DNA of 9,576 nucleotides from JAUYLU01 sp038065675 (GCA_038065675.1 JBBTQM010000009.1:1-9576), one strand, 5' to 3'. Counted from the stretch's first letter, positions 1 through 6,080 are shown. Numbers and translations are program-made. Notes: generated by a model from the sequence alone, not told the origin.

Positions 1-20
1 CCAATCACTTTTTGTAAAAA

Positions 21-881
21 CTATTTTTTATACGAAAAATTCTCCCCGTCGCTTTTGAACGTAATTGTCCCCTTCTCGCAGGTCGCAAGTTTCTGAATTT
101 TAAATTTTTCAAGGAGCGCCAGAATTTCCTGATGCGGATGGCCGTAAGAATTTTTGCATCCGGCGGAAACAATCGCGTAAGCGGGATGCACGGCGGCAAG
201 AAATGGAGGGGCGCTTGAGGTGCGCGAGCCGTGGTGCCCTAATTTTAAAATCTCGGCGCGTAATTTTTCCCCGTCTTTGGCAACAAGACGGAGTTCGGCT
301 GATTGCGGCGCGTCTCCGGTCAACAAAACACGAGACGCACCGTAAGACAACATTGCGATAACGGAAGCATTGTTGGTATCTTTTTCTCGGCTTACGTCCC
401 TGTCAGGGTATAAAACTAAAAGTTTCGCGCCGCCGCCCAAATCTATTTCCATCCCTCGCCGCGCGTAAACATGCGAAATATTTTTCTCTTTTACTTTTTT
501 AAGAAGAGCGTTCCATGTAAGAGTGTCCGCGGGAACTCCCGGCTCAATAAAATATGAAACGCTAAATTTTTCAAGAACATTGTTTAACCCGCCGGTATGG
601 TCTTTGTCGGGATGTGTGGCCAAAATGACATCAATCACCCGGTCGTACATAGGTAAAATTTTGCCGAGCTCGCGCACAACCGCGCCGCCGGAACCTCCGT
701 CAATTAAAATCTGATTTCCGTTCGGGGCTTCGATAAAAATGGAATCACCCTGACCGATATCAAGGAACGCCACCGACAAATTTTTATTGCCGCCGGCAAA
801 AATAAGCGACCAAATAAATATGGAAAGAGTAAAAAGAGCGGTGAGAATAAAAAATTTCGCGGTGCGAGATGAATAAATCAT
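21..881 (-). CDS. ComEC C-terminal metallo-beta-lactamase part as a separate protein (predicted DNA-uptake nuclease)
   Basis: This is a 286-residue MBL-fold protein of the ComEC/Rec2 C-terminal type. Residues about 10-30 form one hydrophobic segment (FFILTALFTLSIFIW), so the hydrolase is probably anchored with its domain outside the membrane. Visible motifs are FLDIGQGDS (39-47), the metal site HPDKDH (90-95), LLTGD (186-190), LGHHGS (214-219) and YGHPH (246-250), all as in ComEC-type MBL domains. In the family this domain is linked to degrading the non-transported DNA strand, and metal-dependent nuclease activity is reported for ComEC. The ATG (881-879) shares an ATGA with the stop of the upstream comEC channel gene, and there is only a weak ribosome binding site, so translation is probably coupled. 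Together the two proteins are about as long as a fused ComEC. The ORF is intact. The family is secure; the partnership with the channel is inferred from order and overlap. Confidence 0.93.
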   Translation of the reverse strand: MIYSSRTAKFFILTALFTLSIFIWSLIFAGGNKNLSVAFLDIGQGDSIFIEAPNGNQILIDGGSGGAVVRELGKILPMYDRVIDVILATHPDKDHTGGLNNVLEKFSVSYFIEPGVPADTLTWNALLKKVKEKNISHVYARRGMEIDLGGGAKLLVLYPDRDVSREKDTNNASVIAMLSYGASRVLLTGDAPQSAELRLVAKDGEKLRAEILKLGHHGSRTSSAPPFLAAVHPAYAIVSAGCKNSYGHPHQEILALLEKFKIQKLATCEKGTITFKSDGENFSYKK

Positions 882-2362
882 TCTTTAATTTTAACGAATC
901 GCCGGAAAAGTAAAACGCTAAATATCGCGTAACACAAAATCGGCACGGCAATCGAAACGGACTGGAAGGTGTACGAGGAAAAAGGCAGAGCGGAAAATTT
1001 TTCCGTTACGAAAAGAATATAGGAAAGAAAAACAGTTGCGACATATCCGAAAGGAATAACCAAGGCCGAATGAATGAAACCGAGGGCTCCGCCCAGAAAT
1101 CCGAGAAACATTATGGAAGGAACTACGGCAAGCGACATGAGGTTGGCAGGGAAAGACACCAAACTGACGCTTCCGGTCAAATACAAAAGAAACGGCGTAA
1201 CGAAAATCTGCGTTGCCAAAGTCGCGCGGGCAATGTCGCGCGCGCCGAAACGCTCCGGCAAAAATCTCACGTATTTTTCAACAAAAGGAGAAAAATAAAT
1301 AAGTCCGACCGTGGCTAAAAAAGAAAGCTGAAAAGATGGGTCAAAAACAAGTATCTTCGGATTTTGGACAAGCATCATAAAGCCGGCAAGAACAAGCGCC
1401 GTGGTAACGTCATATACGCGCCCGAGATAGCGCGCGAAAACAACGAGCAGGGCCATGATGGAAGCGCGGATAACCGTCGCTCCGCCGCCGACCAGAGCGG
1501 CGAAAAATATTATTCCCGACGAAGCGAGGATGCTTCCGTACAGAGCGGGCAGAAACGAGAAAAATTTTACGATGGAATCGGCGACTATCGTAACGTTGTA
1601 CCCGGACAAAACGACGATATGGATAAGGCCGACTTTTCTGAAATCTAGAAGCAGGTCTTTGCCGAGCGACTCCTTGGCCCCTACTATTATTCCCGCAAGC
1701 AAAGACTCTTCCGGCTCCGGAATAACACGGGCGAGATTGCCCAAAAATTTCTCTTTAAAAGAATAAAGCGCGCTTAAAACCTGGTTCCCCTCTCCGCGTC
1801 CGATGAGTGAAACCGTGCCACTCTTAATTTCAAAATAAATTCCTTTCGCGGAAAGATAGCCGGGGTAATCAAAAAGTTTTCCGTTAGCGCCTTCAAATTT
1901 TTCAGGTCTTAAAAGAAGGCCTCGCGCCGTAATCCGGTCGCCGTAGCGCCAGTTACCAAAACGTTCCGCCGCAACGCGGATTTTTTCTCCATTGACCGCA
2001 AGACGCGAGGCGCCGTCACGCAAACTCTCCGCGCGCACCGTCAAAAAAACAATATCGTCTCGGACATCCGGTTCATCCGATACGATGCCTTCAATAAAAA
2101 CTGTTTCTCCCGAATGCGCGCGGAGGAACGAGTTTTCAAACGCGAGTTCGGAAATTTCAAAACGGACAATGCCAAGCATAGCGCCCAAAAAAACCAATGA
2201 AACAAAAAATACACTACGAGTGCGGTGTATCGGGTAAACAAAGAAAGTTGAAATTGCGGCGATTAAAAACAAAAGTTGCAATTTCCCCGCATCTTCATAA
2301 AGCGAACGGATAAAAATTCCTATGGTGAAACTCGCGGCGAGAATAAAAAACCAAGCGCGCAT
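878..2362 (-). CDS. comEC: ComEC/Rec2 DNA-uptake channel, OB-like plus competence domain, no MBL domain
   Basis: This integral membrane protein should be the inner-membrane channel carrying single-stranded DNA into the cell. Numbering from the ATG at 2362 (494 residues), three hydrophobic segments lie at about 3-18, 29-43 and 49-66. A DUF4131/OB-like soluble region follows at about 80-185, with PGYLSAKGIYFEI near 167-179. The competence domain follows with many membrane segments, including HIVVLSGYNVTIVA (248-261), GGGATVIRASIMAL (292-305) and DPSFQLSFLATVGLIYF (341-357). The protein stops after a basic tail (RRFVKIKE), where fused homologues continue into the MBL domain; that domain is the next gene, overlapping by ATGA. 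A TTG at 2383 would add seven residues and has GGA nine bases upstream. I prefer the ATG because a possible -10 (TAAAAT, 2375-2370) would give an almost leaderless message, as elsewhere in the window. That choice is uncertain; the family is not. Confidence 0.92.
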   Translation of the reverse strand: MRAWFFILAASFTIGIFIRSLYEDAGKLQLLFLIAAISTFFVYPIHRTRSVFFVSLVFLGAMLGIVRFEISELAFENSFLRAHSGETVFIEGIVSDEPDVRDDIVFLTVRAESLRDGASRLAVNGEKIRVAAERFGNWRYGDRITARGLLLRPEKFEGANGKLFDYPGYLSAKGIYFEIKSGTVSLIGRGEGNQVLSALYSFKEKFLGNLARVIPEPEESLLAGIIVGAKESLGKDLLLDFRKVGLIHIVVLSGYNVTIVADSIVKFFSFLPALYGSILASSGIIFFAALVGGGATVIRASIMALLVVFARYLGRVYDVTTALVLAGFMMLVQNPKILVFDPSFQLSFLATVGLIYFSPFVEKYVRFLPERFGARDIARATLATQIFVTPFLLYLTGSVSLVSFPANLMSLAVVPSIMFLGFLGGALGFIHSALVIPFGYVATVFLSYILFVTEKFSALPFSSYTFQSVSIAVPILCYAIFSVLLFRRFVKIKE

Positions 2363-2433
2363 ATAGGCAATTTTAATTGTCAATCCACAATTTCCGTTAA
2401 ATTTTCATTGGCGTAATGTTTCATTGTAAATTT

Positions 2434-2465
2434 ATTGAAAATTACAAATTTAAAATTGAAAATTA
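2434..2465. repeat. 11-bp direct repeat at the 3' end of the RNase HI gene
   Basis: ATTGAAAATTA occurs at 2434-2444 and again at 2455-2465, separated by AT-rich sequence. The RNase HI stop codon (2452-2450) lies between the copies, and the last codons (ending NNNFQF) are built from the second copy. No terminator hairpin is seen between this gene and comEC. Confidence 0.7.
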
Positions 2466-3190
2466 TTATTCGTTAACCCCCATTCCCTTTTTATTTTTTC
2501 CTCGTCTTCTTTAGATAGGGCTTTTTTAAATTTTGCCCCCGACACGCCTTTGACTCTTTTCTCGCATTCAGTCCAGGTCTTATGAGAAACCAAAACACCA
2601 TTAACAAGTGATAAGTAACTATAGGCGGTCTTGCCCCCGGAGCTCCCGCGTTTTGAAACCGGTCTTTTTTTTGATTCTTTAAGACTAAAAATATCAAAAG
2701 GATATTTTGTAATCGGCCCGTCAAAAAAACGCTGTGTTTTAAATTGTTTTTCCTTGGCACAAAGCGTGGCGATAAAATCAACGCGCTCATTGCCGGGTAT
2801 TCCCGCGTGGCCGTGCACGTGACCCCATTTTATTTTTTTGCCCGAGGCTAATTTTGAAAGCTTTTTCCACAAATCCTGATTTAAAATATCTTTTTTATTT
2901 TTGCCAATCCATCCGTTTTTCTCCCAGCCATTCACCCACTTTGTAATCCCGTTGATTACGTATCTCGAATCCGTACGGATAGTTAGTTTTAAGTTTTTAG
3001 TTTTTAGTTTTGAGGCAAAACTCAATGCTTCAATCGCGGCAGTCAATTCCATGCGGTTATTGGTGGTATTTTTATTCCCTCCTCCAAACTCAACAACTTT
3101 TGAACCATAAACCAAAACAACCCCCCATCCGCCCGGACCGGGATTACCGATTGAACTTCCGTCGGCGAAAATTATAATTTCGTTTTTCAT
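2450..3190 (-). CDS. rnhA: Ribonuclease HI with a C-terminal hybrid-binding (viroplasmin-like) domain
   Basis: The enzyme cleaves the RNA strand of RNA:DNA hybrids, for example R-loops and primer remnants. Numbering from the ATG at 3190 (246 residues), the catalytic carboxylates are D10 (IFADGSS), E48 (NNRMELTA), D74 (IRTDSRY) and D138 (NERVDFIA). The loop histidine lies in HGHAG (126-130), and the basic handle (about 80-110) is present. After a basic Ser/Gly-rich linker (about 171-187), residues about 188-235 match the RNase H1 hybrid-binding/Cauli_VI domain: NG, TWTECE with W206, VKG, SGAKFKK with F221-K222-K223. In eukaryotic and Bacillus-type RNase H1 this domain is N-terminal, so the order is reversed here. 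The reading frame extends to a TTG at 3211, but a TGGTATATT promoter element ends 7 bases before the ATG, so a transcript from it could not include the TTG. Residues 61-70 (KLKTKNLKLT) are encoded by 7-bp tandem repeats. Confidence 0.95.
   Translation of the reverse strand: MKNEIIIFADGSSIGNPGPGGWGVVLVYGSKVVEFGGGNKNTTNNRMELTAAIEALSFASKLKTKNLKLTIRTDSRYVINGITKWVNGWEKNGWIGKNKKDILNQDLWKKLSKLASGKKIKWGHVHGHAGIPGNERVDFIATLCAKEKQFKTQRFFDGPITKYPFDIFSLKESKKRPVSKRGSSGGKTAYSYLSLVNGVLVSHKTWTECEKRVKGVSGAKFKKALSKEDEEKIKREWGLTNNNFQF
2981..3012. repeat. 7-bp tandem repeat (AGTTTTT) inside the RNase HI gene
   Basis: AGTTTTT, AGTTTTT and AGTTTTG stand in tandem at 2992-3012, preceded by a looser AGTTAGTTTT at 2981-2990. 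Three 7-bp units are 21 bases, so the array keeps the frame. It encodes the Lys/Leu/Asn-rich residues about 61-70 of the protein, just before the third catalytic aspartate, where the E. coli enzyme is about four residues shorter. Confidence 0.75.
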
Positions 3191-3197
3191 TAAGATA

Positions 3198-3206
3198 AAT
3201 ATACCA
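3198..3206 (-). promoter_or_regulatory. Extended -10 promoter of RNase HI, near-leaderless
   Basis: TGG (3206-3204) followed by TATATT (3203-3198) makes an extended -10. With the usual 6-7 base distance, transcription would start at about 3191-3192, one or two bases before the ATG at 3190. No Shine-Dalgarno sequence is present and no convincing -35 is seen. The -35 position falls in the hairpin of the upstream recJ-operon terminator. Confidence 0.6.
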
Positions 3207-3208
3207 CG

Positions 3209-3239
3209 CAAAATAAAAGCGGCGCGCGTTGGCGCCGCC
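3209..3239 (-). terminator. Intrinsic terminator of the recJ operon
   Basis: On the minus strand a 7-bp stem GCGGCGC/GCGCCGC (3238-3232 with 3225-3219) with a 6-base loop is followed by TTTTATTTT (3218-3210). It starts about six bases after the stop codon of the 54-residue gene, which supports that gene being the last in the recJ transcript. Confidence 0.85.
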
Positions 3240-3245
3240 GATGTT

Positions 3246-3410
3246 TTACGGGCAAATCATTGATTTCAGGGATTTCCTTCTTTCCCTGCGGGTCTTTCTC
3301 AACTCTTTTTTTCTGAGCAAAGAAATGGGTGACCCCTTCATCCTGAGCGCGCTTTTTCCTCCGCCGGTCTGCGCCTTGCTAATAAATTTACCATCCATAC
3401 CCCTTGCCAT
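3246..3410 (-). CDS. Very basic 54-residue protein of unknown function, downstream of recJ
   Basis: This small gene lies between the recJ stop (40 bases upstream) and a strong terminator. The ATG at 3410 is preceded by GGAGGA (3419-3414), a strong Shine-Dalgarno sequence with slightly short spacing. The N-terminal half is Gly-rich (MARGMDGKFI to TGGGKS). The C-terminal half is dominated by Lys and Arg (LLRKKELRKTRRERRKSL), and the protein ends in MICP. No hydrophobic segment or known domain is visible. The charge suggests RNA, DNA or ribosome binding, but this is inference only. The frame also runs open upstream to a TTG at 3470 inside recJ, which I regard as chance. An opposite-strand frame covers the same stretch but has no such signals. 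I am fairly confident it is a gene and do not know its function. Confidence 0.72.
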   Translation of the reverse strand: MARGMDGKFISKAQTGGGKSALRMKGSPISLLRKKELRKTRRERRKSLKSMICP

Positions 3411-3450
3411 GAGTCCTCCGATTAAACTTACTAATCCCAAAATAGAACCA

Positions 3451-5181
3451 TTACTGCACAATGTCAACAATCCTCATTCGTAACTCCGGGCGGTTCCTGA
3501 AAAAAGATTTTTCAATTGAGGCTACAAGATTAACCGTTACTCCTTCTTCCGGCACACGTTTGAAATCAAGCGGCTTCATGAAAAACCCGATGGCGGGAAT
3601 TTTCCCGCCGCGCGAATTTTCAAAAATAATTTTCAAATGATTCCCCTTTTTACCAAACATGCCGACTTCCTTAATTTCCGCGTTCCTGAATAAAAATACC
3701 GGCTTCGGATTCCCTAAGCCAAACGGCGCCAGACGTTCTATTTTTTTGTAAGTTTCCGCCGTTACGTCATCAATCACGAGTTCGCAATCAATCGCGCTTT
3801 TCACCGGCGTAAAAATTTCTCTTTTTACTTTGGCGTAAGCGACGATCAATTCTTCCTCAAGAAGATGGATGTTTTCGTGGGAAACGGAAAATCCTCCGGA
3901 GAGCTCGTGGCCGCCGGCGTTTATGAAAAATCCCCGCGTTACCGCCGCCATCATTTCAACCACGTTGACCGTTCCATCGGAACGGCACGAACCCTTAAGC
4001 GCGACGCCGTTTTCTCTCCCCCACACGAAAACCGGCCTGGCGTATTCCTCAACCAAATTTGAAGCGAGAATTCCCAAAAGCCCCGGGCGCCACAAAGGAT
4101 TGCCGATGACGATGACTTCTTTAAGTTCGCGTCTCGACATGGAATTTTTTATTTCCGCCGACATCGTTGCCACCAATTCTTTTCTGCTGTCGTTTAAATT
4201 ATGTAAATGGTCGGAAAGTTCGTCCGCTACTTTCTCGTCATCGGTTGAAAGAAGCCGAAACGCTTCAAGGGGAATATCCATGCGCGACGCGGCGTTTATG
4301 CGCGGAGCAATCATAAAAGATATGTCATCTTCAGTAAGATTTGATTGGTCAACTCTCATTTTTCGCAAAAGTTTCCGCAGTCCCGAGCGCGGAGACTTGC
4401 GCAGAACTTTAATTCCGTAATGGGCGATGGTCCTGTTTTCGCCGCGGAGTGGAACCATATCGGCAATCGTCGAAAGCCCCGCCATATCCAAAAGCCACTT
4501 TTCCCATCCGGGAGCCACTCCCCACTCTTTCCCCCTTGCCTTAAGCAGGGCGGAAGCAAGTTTCCAGGCAACGCCCGCGCCGCAAAGCATTTTGTCCGGA
4601 TACGTGTCACCGGATTGTTTTGAATTGACAACGGCATAGGCGGGAGGAAGAATTTCCCCGCCATCAGGCGACAAGGCCGGAAGATGGTGGTCGGTAATAA
4701 TGACATCAATCCCCAAAGATTGCGCCTGCGCGACTTCATCTATATTGGCGATGGCCAAATCAACGGTTATCAAAAGAGTGACGCCGTCTTTCCCGAAAAA
4801 ATCAACGGCCGCGGAATTTAGCCCATACCCCTCGTTGTGCCGGTGCGGGATATAGTTTGAAAAATTTTTATAGCCTATGCGTTTGAAAAAATCATGGAGA
4901 ACCACCGAGCCGGGAATGCCGTCGCAGTCATAATCGCCGTAAATTACGATTTTCTCTTCCTTTTCAATGCCCCGGATTATGCGCTTTACCGCCTTATCCA
5001 TTCCTTTAATAAGGAAGGGGTCATGAATGTCGCGCTCATAATTCGGATTTAGAAATTTTTCCGCTTCTCCTCCGGTATTTATTCCGCGATTGGCAAGAAG
5101 GGTTCGCGTGAGTGGGTCGTATTCGTAAAGCTCGTCTGTAACCGGTCCGGCCGGAATATCGGCAATTTTGTAAGCTTCCAT
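3451..5181 (-). CDS. recJ: Single-stranded-DNA-specific exonuclease RecJ (DHH family)
   Basis: RecJ degrades single-stranded DNA 5' to 3' in recombination and repair. This protein has 576 residues, a typical length. The DHH core shows YGDYDCDG (81-88, metal ligands D83, D85, D87), HRHNEGYGLN (113-122), LITVD (137-141) and ITDHHLP (162-168), then CGAGVAWKL, STIADMVPL and APRINAASRM. The DHHA1 part carries GSCRSDG and NAGGHELSGGFSV, and a RecJ-type OB domain forms roughly the last 100 residues. Two positions differ from common forms: the first motif continues IPGS instead of the usual ITS or ATS, and the segment after D141 reads LAIAN where VDCGI is usual. All acidic and histidine ligands I can identify are kept, so activity is expected. 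The ATG at 5181 is 8 bases from an extended -10 and has no Shine-Dalgarno sequence. A small basic gene follows before the terminator. Confidence 0.96.
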   Translation of the reverse strand: MEAYKIADIPAGPVTDELYEYDPLTRTLLANRGINTGGEAEKFLNPNYERDIHDPFLIKGMDKAVKRIIRGIEKEEKIVIYGDYDCDGIPGSVVLHDFFKRIGYKNFSNYIPHRHNEGYGLNSAAVDFFGKDGVTLLITVDLAIANIDEVAQAQSLGIDVIITDHHLPALSPDGGEILPPAYAVVNSKQSGDTYPDKMLCGAGVAWKLASALLKARGKEWGVAPGWEKWLLDMAGLSTIADMVPLRGENRTIAHYGIKVLRKSPRSGLRKLLRKMRVDQSNLTEDDISFMIAPRINAASRMDIPLEAFRLLSTDDEKVADELSDHLHNLNDSRKELVATMSAEIKNSMSRRELKEVIVIGNPLWRPGLLGILASNLVEEYARPVFVWGRENGVALKGSCRSDGTVNVVEMMAAVTRGFFINAGGHELSGGFSVSHENIHLLEEELIVAYAKVKREIFTPVKSAIDCELVIDDVTAETYKKIERLAPFGLGNPKPVFLFRNAEIKEVGMFGKKGNHLKIIFENSRGGKIPAIGFFMKPLDFKRVPEEGVTVNLVASIEKSFFRNRPELRMRIVDIVQ

Positions 5182-5189
5182 TTAAATAA

Positions 5190-5198
5190 ATAATACCA
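5190..5198 (-). promoter_or_regulatory. Extended -10 promoter of recJ, near-leaderless
   Basis: TGG (5198-5196) plus TATTAT (5195-5190) lies upstream of the recJ ATG at 5181. The expected transcription start is about 5183-5184, giving a leader of only 2-3 bases. No Shine-Dalgarno sequence is present. The TGG lies in the palindrome CCACGTGG (5196-5203), shared with the divergent HIT promoter region. Confidence 0.6.
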
Positions 5199-5206
5199 CG
5201 TGGCTA

Positions 5207-5215
5207 TGGTATACT
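5207..5215 (+). promoter_or_regulatory. Extended -10 promoter of the HIT gene, near-leaderless
   Basis: TGG (5207-5209) plus TATACT (5210-5215) precedes the HIT ATG at 5225. Transcription would start at about 5221-5222, leaving a 3-4 base leader with no Shine-Dalgarno sequence. No good -35 is seen. With the recJ element it forms the inverted pair ATACCA (5193-5198) and TGGTAT (5207-5212). Confidence 0.6.
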
Positions 5216-5224
5216 GCTCACGAA

Positions 5225-5638
5225 ATGAGAGATGAAAATTGTGTTTTCTGCAAAATAATAGCGGGAGAAATAGCGAGTACGCCGGTTTACGAAGACGAGG
5301 CGGTTTTTGCCTTTCTGGACATCAATCCGAACAACCCCGGCCACACCCTCGTCGTCCCCAAAAATCACGCCAGGAACATTTTTGATATTGAAGAGAGCGA
5401 CATGAAAGAGCTTTCGGCTCGCGTCAAAAAGATAGCGAAGGCGGTGAAAGAAGGAGTATCGGCGGACGGGATAAATATCGCCATGAACAACGAACCGGCC
5501 GCGGGACAGCTGGTATTCCACGCGCACATTCACGTGATTCCGCGTTTTTCAAACGACGGCTACAAACATTGGCCGCAAAAATCATACAAAGAAGGCGAAG
5601 CTGAAATCGTGGCGGAGAAGATAAAATCACATTTGTAA
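5225..5638 (+). CDS. HIT family nucleotide hydrolase (HinT-like)
   Basis: This is a complete 137-residue histidine-triad protein, the usual size of the HinT branch, whose members hydrolyse adenosine phosphoramidates and related nucleotide conjugates. It opens with CVFCKIIAGEI (6-16) and has FLDINPNNPGHTLVVPKNH (30-48). The triad HAHIHVIPR (99-107) follows GQLVF; the middle histidine, H101, should be the catalytic one. C6 and C9, with H48 and H99, could bind the structural zinc seen in many family members. It is the only confident plus-strand gene here. It diverges from recJ across a 43-base spacer and converges on a small minus-strand gene through a shared terminator. The start is supported by the promoter 9 bases upstream and by the position of the CxxC motif. 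The family is certain; the substrate is not. Confidence 0.96.
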   Translation: MRDENCVFCKIIAGEIASTPVYEDEAVFAFLDINPNNPGHTLVVPKNHARNIFDIEESDMKELSARVKKIAKAVKEGVSADGINIAMNNEPAAGQLVFHAHIHVIPRFSNDGYKHWPQKSYKEGEAEIVAEKIKSHL

Positions 5639-5640
5639 CA

Positions 5641-5670
5641 AAACAAAAAAGCGGAGAGGTCTCCGCTTTT
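5641..5670. terminator. Bidirectional terminator between the HIT gene and the convergent 98-residue gene
   Basis: The perfect stem GCGGAGA/TCTCCGC (5651-5657 with 5660-5666) is followed by TTTT (5667-5670) on the plus strand. On the minus strand it is followed by six T residues (complement of 5645-5650) and then GTTT. It sits 12 bases after the HIT stop and about 25 bases after the stop of the opposing gene, so it can serve both, more strongly on the minus strand. Confidence 0.88.
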
Positions 5671-5694
5671 AGAAATTCTCCGCACTCGTCTTGT

Positions 5695-5991
5695 TTACTC
5701 GGCAAACAGCAGGTCTATCTGTTCTCTGGTCATGTGCTTGTAGCCGCAAGTGAAGCAGGAACCAGTCTTGTGGCCGTGATATTCGTTACTGCTATTTTCG
5801 TGGGGACATTTGCTCTGAATAGTGCTGAGAGCGTATTCAAGCGTCGCCAGTTCGCGTTTCTTGGCCTCAATAAGGTCATGGAGGCCCTTTGCCGCGACGG
5901 GGACTTGGTCGAGAATGCCACAGTCAGAAGGATGTTGGGCGCCATGGAAAAGAGAATTGTCCACCCAATGACTTTTCGTTTCAGAACTCAT
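5695..5991 (-). CDS. 98-residue putative zinc-ribbon protein with a helical segment, function unknown
   Basis: I do not recognise a named family. Residues about 33-60 (AKGLHDLIEAKKRELATLEY and on) look like a helix or short coiled coil. Residues 62-86 carry CPHE and CFTCGYKH, so C62, H64, C79, C82 and H86 could form a zinc ribbon. The C-terminus (MTREQIDLLFAE) looks helical. The ATG at 5991 has GGGAG seven bases upstream (6003-5999), unlike the near-leaderless neighbours. The frame also opens at a TTG (6027), which has no such support. A plausible promoter is TTGCTT (6056-6051), a 17-base spacer and TAGTAT (6033-6028). The gene is transcribed alone, between the pgk terminator and the bidirectional terminator. 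Small helix-plus-zinc-ribbon proteins are common in CPR genomes and phages, so a regulatory or nucleic-acid-binding role is possible but unproven. Confidence 0.82.
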   Translation of the reverse strand: MSSETKSHWVDNSLFHGAQHPSDCGILDQVPVAAKGLHDLIEAKKRELATLEYALSTIQSKCPHENSSNEYHGHKTGSCFTCGYKHMTREQIDLLFAE

Positions 5992-6027
5992 TTGATAGCT
6001 CCCGTGTAGTGGTTGTACCCGCGGCAA

Positions 6028-6056
6028 ATACTAAAACATTTTGTATGTAAAAGCAA
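6028..6056 (-). promoter_or_regulatory. Possible promoter of the 98-residue zinc-ribbon gene
   Basis: TTGCTT (6056-6051) and TAGTAT (6033-6028) are separated by 17 bases. The predicted start near 6021 leaves a leader of about 30 bases carrying the GGGAG ribosome binding site. Both hexamers are imperfect, so this is tentative. Confidence 0.45.
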
Positions 6057-6080
6057 TTTAAAGAAGATAGAAACTGCTCT

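Noticed and set aside
2360..2383. TTGACA (2383-2378) and TATATG (2365-2360) as a sigma-70 promoter at the comEC start
   Set aside because: The spacer is only 12 bases, too short for a -35/-10 pair.
3191..3211. TTG start for RNase HI at 3211
   Set aside because: The extended -10 element sits within these codons, and the ATG at 3190 gives the normal RNase HI N-terminus.
3229..3483. Plus-strand open frame of 84 codons opposite the 54-residue gene
   Set aside because: It runs through the recJ terminator hairpin and the recJ 3' end, has no ribosome binding site or family likeness, and mirrors a better supported minus-strand gene.
3869..4420. 183-codon plus-strand frame inside recJ
   Set aside because: Shadow of recJ on the opposite strand, with low-complexity Ser/Arg composition and no start signals.
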